Assembly (NCBI RefSeq): GCF_000003815.2
Contig: NC_049987.1
Span: 20,904,187 to 20,968,186 of the forward strand
Length of the DNA: 64,000 bases
Source: Branchiostoma floridae
Lineage: Eukaryota; Chordata; Leptocardii; Amphioxiformes; Branchiostomatidae
Reading direction: 5' to 3'
How positions within the stretch are numbered: the stretch's first letter is position 1; the number at the start of each line of letters is the position of its first letter. The position numbers and the translations under genes were made by a program. The notes beneath the pieces are model-generated. The model ran no database searches. It saw only the letters and a list, made by a program, of their open reading frames with translations, and had not been told where the DNA came from. Of the stretch, positions 61,071 to 64,000 are shown in pieces.

Positions 61071-63399
61071 ATGAGACGCTCCAGTGCCAGCAGTGGCCGC
61101 TCGTCCCTCGCCCCCATGCGGGTGAAGAACGACAACGGCCAGAACGTCCGGCGTACAACCGGCTCGTCCCATCGCCAGTCCGCCGTGCCGCGGCCGTGGT
61201 CCAGCTTCGGGCGGCAGAGCTTCGGCCGTCTGTCCACGGGCAGTTCCACTGGCATCCCGCGGGCCTCCAACATCCGGGGGAAGGGCATGGGCATGGGGGC
61301 GAGTCAGAGGTAACAGTGGTAGTACAACTTTTGTTTGTGAGTGCGCGAGTGAGTGCATGTGTGTGCGCGAGCGTATATGTGTGTGTGTGTGTGCGTCACA
61401 GTGCGTGTGTTCGTTTGTGTGTGTGTGTGTGCGTCACAGTGCGTGTGTTCGTTTGTGTGTGTGTGTTTGTGTGCGCGCGTGTGTGTTTCTGTTTGTGTGT
61501 GTGTCAGTCTCAGTGTGTGAGCTTGCATGTTTTACTACTTTAGTTGCATGTTTACGCGTGTGTATTTATGTGTGTGTCTGACCAAGAGAAGTTCCCTTGC
61601 ATCCGTCAGGCCACCAACATCAGGAGCATACCTGCTTAGTTGTGCCACTCCTGGTCAATTCTCCCCCTTGTAATTTCCCCAATGATGTATATTTGTTGAC
61701 AATGGTTTGTTTCCTTTCAGACGTTCCAGTGCGTACGGTAAGAGTCGTATTGGAGACTCGATGAAGGACCCCCGTAAGCTGTCCGACCGGAGTCTGCAGC
61801 ACAGGATGACTAAAGACATCATTGAGGTGAGCAGGGAAGAAAAGACTTAGTCTACAGCTCCTGAGTCTCTTAAGTCCTCTCTGCGGATGGGACAGAAGAG
61901 ACTCAGAAGCTATAATACGGCTGTCCGCCAGCAAACAGTTTATGGCTCAAATCAAAATGCCGGTTTGTAGCGTAACTGAACGTTGTTTTGCGTATCACCC
62001 ATTCACAAGTTTTCACAGATCCGGACCTGGACCTGATGCTCTGAACCTGGAACATACCTGGCTGACCAGAATTTTCCCTACCAGTATCCACCCCTCCCAT
62101 GGTGCATTTTTATTCACCAGATTATCGTTTGTTGTCCAGTTCCTGTCCCTAACAAGACATTTTTGTTTGTTGTCCAGTTCCTGTCCATGCAGGGTTTCCC
62201 CCACCAGATCTCCCAGAAACTGATGTCGCCTCCCACCACAAAACTCTTCACCGCCATCGTACAGTTCCTGTACGGCCAGTTCCTCGACCCTTCCTTCCAG
62301 ATCCTCAAGAAGTTTGAAGAAGAGATACCTAGGATCTTCAAGGATCTCAGGTGAGATCATGAGGTGTAAAGTTCAGTTCACTTCAGAGGTGTGAAAAAGG
62401 TCATAAAGTCAACTAAGTTGCATTGATGTTTTGCTTTCTTTCATTCCTTCCTAATTCCTTCCTTCCCTCCCTCCCTCCATTCTTCCTTCCCTCCTTCCAA
62501 ATTCTCTCCTTCCTTCCTTCTTTCCTTGTTTCTTTCTTTCTTTCCAGGATTTGTAAAAACTTTTAATTGAGACTTTAGACTAGCAAATTAAGTGTTTGTG
62601 ATGTTGTGTGTTTGTGATGTTTGGGCTAGAGGTAGTGGCCTTCCCATTTGATGAATACTATACATAAGCATGGACCACAGTCTGGCTTGCAAATTCTCAC
62701 TGATATTTCTCACAAACATTGTCCACAGACATTTGTGAGAAATATCAGCAAGCCAAGTGTAAAAACATAAACTTCCACCCTCCTTGTTCCTACTGAATGT
62801 TGTTGATGATGTCCATGACACTGTTTGACTCGTGTGTGTGTGTTGTATTTGCAGATATCCCTTCCCCCTCAGTAAGAGTCAGATGTTCACCATCGGAACC
62901 CCCCATACATGGCCTCATATTCTGGGAGCTCTGCACTGGCTACTGCAGCTGGTCAAGGTAATATACCCTAACCTGTACCCTAACCTATAACACTACACAA
63001 GCACACACATACATGTACATGTGTCTTGCCTCACATCTTGGAAGCTCTTGCACTGGTTACTGCAGTTATTCAAGGTAATACAAGTATATTCTCACCTATA
63101 TGCGTGCACAAACGCACACAGAAACATGCACACGCGTGCGCACAAACACACACACACACACACACACATACATACATACATACATACAAAGTTTAAACAC
63201 ATGCCCCCTCCCCCCAAAAAATGCACAAAACACATGTACACACTGTCTGACATACACTGAAGTCTTTTTGCCCAATGTTTGTGTAACAAGATTGTACTAA
63301 TTAAGTTGTTTTGTGCACTGTTTGTTCCAGTACTCCATGAGGGTTGATGGAGACAAGCTCATGTTCAACGAGGACTTCGAGTCCAACTCAGAAAACAAG
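61071..63399 (+). CDS. NDC80: kinetochore protein NDC80/HEC1, N-terminal part (continues past right edge)
   Basis: Exons seen: 61071-61309, 61721-61826, 62178-62350, 62855-62957 and 63331-63399. All junctions are GT-AG and in phase, giving 230 residues so far. The N-terminal ~80-residue tail is basic and Ser/Thr-rich with repeated R-x-S/T contexts ([25 protein letters not shown]), the pattern of Aurora B targets in NDC80 tails. The calponin-homology domain follows: [48 protein letters not shown] and [23 protein letters not shown]80 forms the outer-kinetochore complex with NUF2, SPC24 and SPC25 and binds microtubules through this domain and tail. The phase-0 join at 62178 keeps the conserved Glu-Phe-Leu. 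The coiled-coil part lies beyond the window. Confidence 0.95.
61330..61530. repeat. (TG)n-rich microsatellite with internal duplications in NDC80 intron
   Basis: GTGTGT runs are interrupted by a repeated GCGTCACAGTGCGTGTGTTC block (61392 and 61431). Long open frames across it are an artefact of the repeat. Confidence 0.9.
62120..62150 (+). repeat. duplicated splice acceptor upstream of NDC80 exon 3
   Basis: GTTTGTTGTCCAGTTCCTGTCC occurs here and again 38 bp downstream at the true acceptor, so the first nine coding bases of the exon are duplicated together with the acceptor. Confidence 0.8.
62440..62548. repeat. CTTC/CCTT-rich low-complexity tract
   Basis: Pyrimidine repeat of TTCC and TTTC units in an NDC80 intron. 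Confidence 0.9.
63028..63080 (+). repeat. decayed duplicate of the 3' end of NDC80 exon 4 plus donor
   Basis: It matches 62912-62963 (GCCTCATATTCTGGGAGCTC and onward) including the AAG|GTAATA donor, offset about 116 bp, with substitutions and an inserted T that would shift the frame. Confidence 0.8.
63120..63187. repeat. (CA)n(TACA)n microsatellite
   Basis: CACACA run followed by TACATACA units in the NDC80 intron. Confidence 0.95.
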
Positions 63400-64000
63400 G
63401 TAATAGTACTAGTACAGCAGTGAGCTTTAATTTCAATAAGTTATGGAGCAAAAGCTTGAAAAGCATATGTTGATGTAGGTTAGATATATATTGTAAAGCA
63501 TAATTTCTTGCCAAGGTACTGCTTTCTCAGTGACATAATAGGACTAGAAATTTATACTATCTTGTTATGTACATGTAAGAATAGCTGTCAGCTACCTTTA
63601 CTTTCCAAAGTTTGTATAGTCAACGATATGTTGTTAGTGCTGTTCACCACCAAACAAAAGGATAGCCTGGGCAGGGAGTGAAATCCTTTTTTTTTTGCTA
63701 CGTCATGCAAAATTGCAAGTTGGCAAAAATTTTACATGCAATTTGAAAAATTTACATGCAAAATACAACTAGTCTATTCTGCAATAGTCTAGCCAGCATC
63801 CGTCATTCCATCCTTTGGTGGAACTTTGCTGCGCAGGACAGATAAGAATTTTGCCCATTCTGTCACATTTGACGGACAGAAATCAGCGCTTGAAAGTATA
63901 GACAGAACTTGAAATTTTTTTAAAGATATCCACATAATCAGCATGTAATTTTGCAGCCAGCCAAATTTGATTATATATAACTCCTACTGACGACCGGTGA
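63400..64000. other. NDC80 intron to window end
   Basis: No exon seen. The 63783-63890 stretch contains TCTAGCCAGC and GACGGA motifs related to the hAT-type element at 23212-23538, in inverse orientation. Confidence 0.45.

Noticed and set aside
61304..61581. Cys/Val- or His/Thr-rich frames on both strands
   Set aside because: They are translations of the (TG)n/(CA)n microsatellite.

Overview
The window looks like chordate, probably lancelet (Branchiostoma-type) genomic DNA. Genes are split into short exons with GT-AG introns, DNA transposons and tRNA-like SINEs are abundant, and the protein families (KLHL, MYND/DUF4470-like, CAP-Gly, NDC80) are animal ones. The species assignment is inference; the exon structures below come from open frames, splice sites and matching intron phases read directly from the sequence.

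Layout. (1) 1-11.3 kb: the first coding exon of a MYND zinc-finger gene on the minus strand at the left edge, and a head-to-head inverted paralogue at 11.1-13.25 kb. Between them lie a complete five-exon BTB-BACK-Kelch (KLHL) gene (3999-9225) and a dense set of small mobile elements. (2) 13.25-58.8 kb: one very long minus-strand gene of 17 inferred coding exons and 1080 residues. It joins an N-terminal C2HC-like zinc knuckle, an E-set/CBM48-like domain, a Ser-rich region, coiled coils and a C-terminal CAP-Gly domain. (3) 52.0-58.1 kb: inside the first intron of that gene sits a 6.06-kb pogo/Tigger-class transposon with a perfect 26-bp terminal inverted repeat, a TA target duplication and an intact spliced DDD transposase. 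It also carries a second, antisense, spliced gene of 95 residues that I do not recognise. (4) 58.8-60.4 kb: a divergent promoter region containing a ~630-bp tandem duplication and an 85-nt near-perfect palindrome. (5) 60.4-64 kb: the 5' half of NDC80/HEC1, running off the right edge.

The two cytoskeletal genes (CAP-Gly coiled-coil protein and the kinetochore protein NDC80) are transcribed divergently from promoters about 1.5 kb apart, and both have YY1-like or NRF1-like motifs near the inferred starts. Co-regulation is plausible but not shown.

The most unusual signals are: a family of ultra-short (21-37 nt) palindromic insertions flanked by 7-bp direct repeats, one of which has an empty-site counterpart in the inverted paralogue; the antisense accessory gene of the pogo transposon; the CBM48-like/coiled-coil/CAP-Gly architecture; and recurrent decayed duplications of exon ends with their splice sites.
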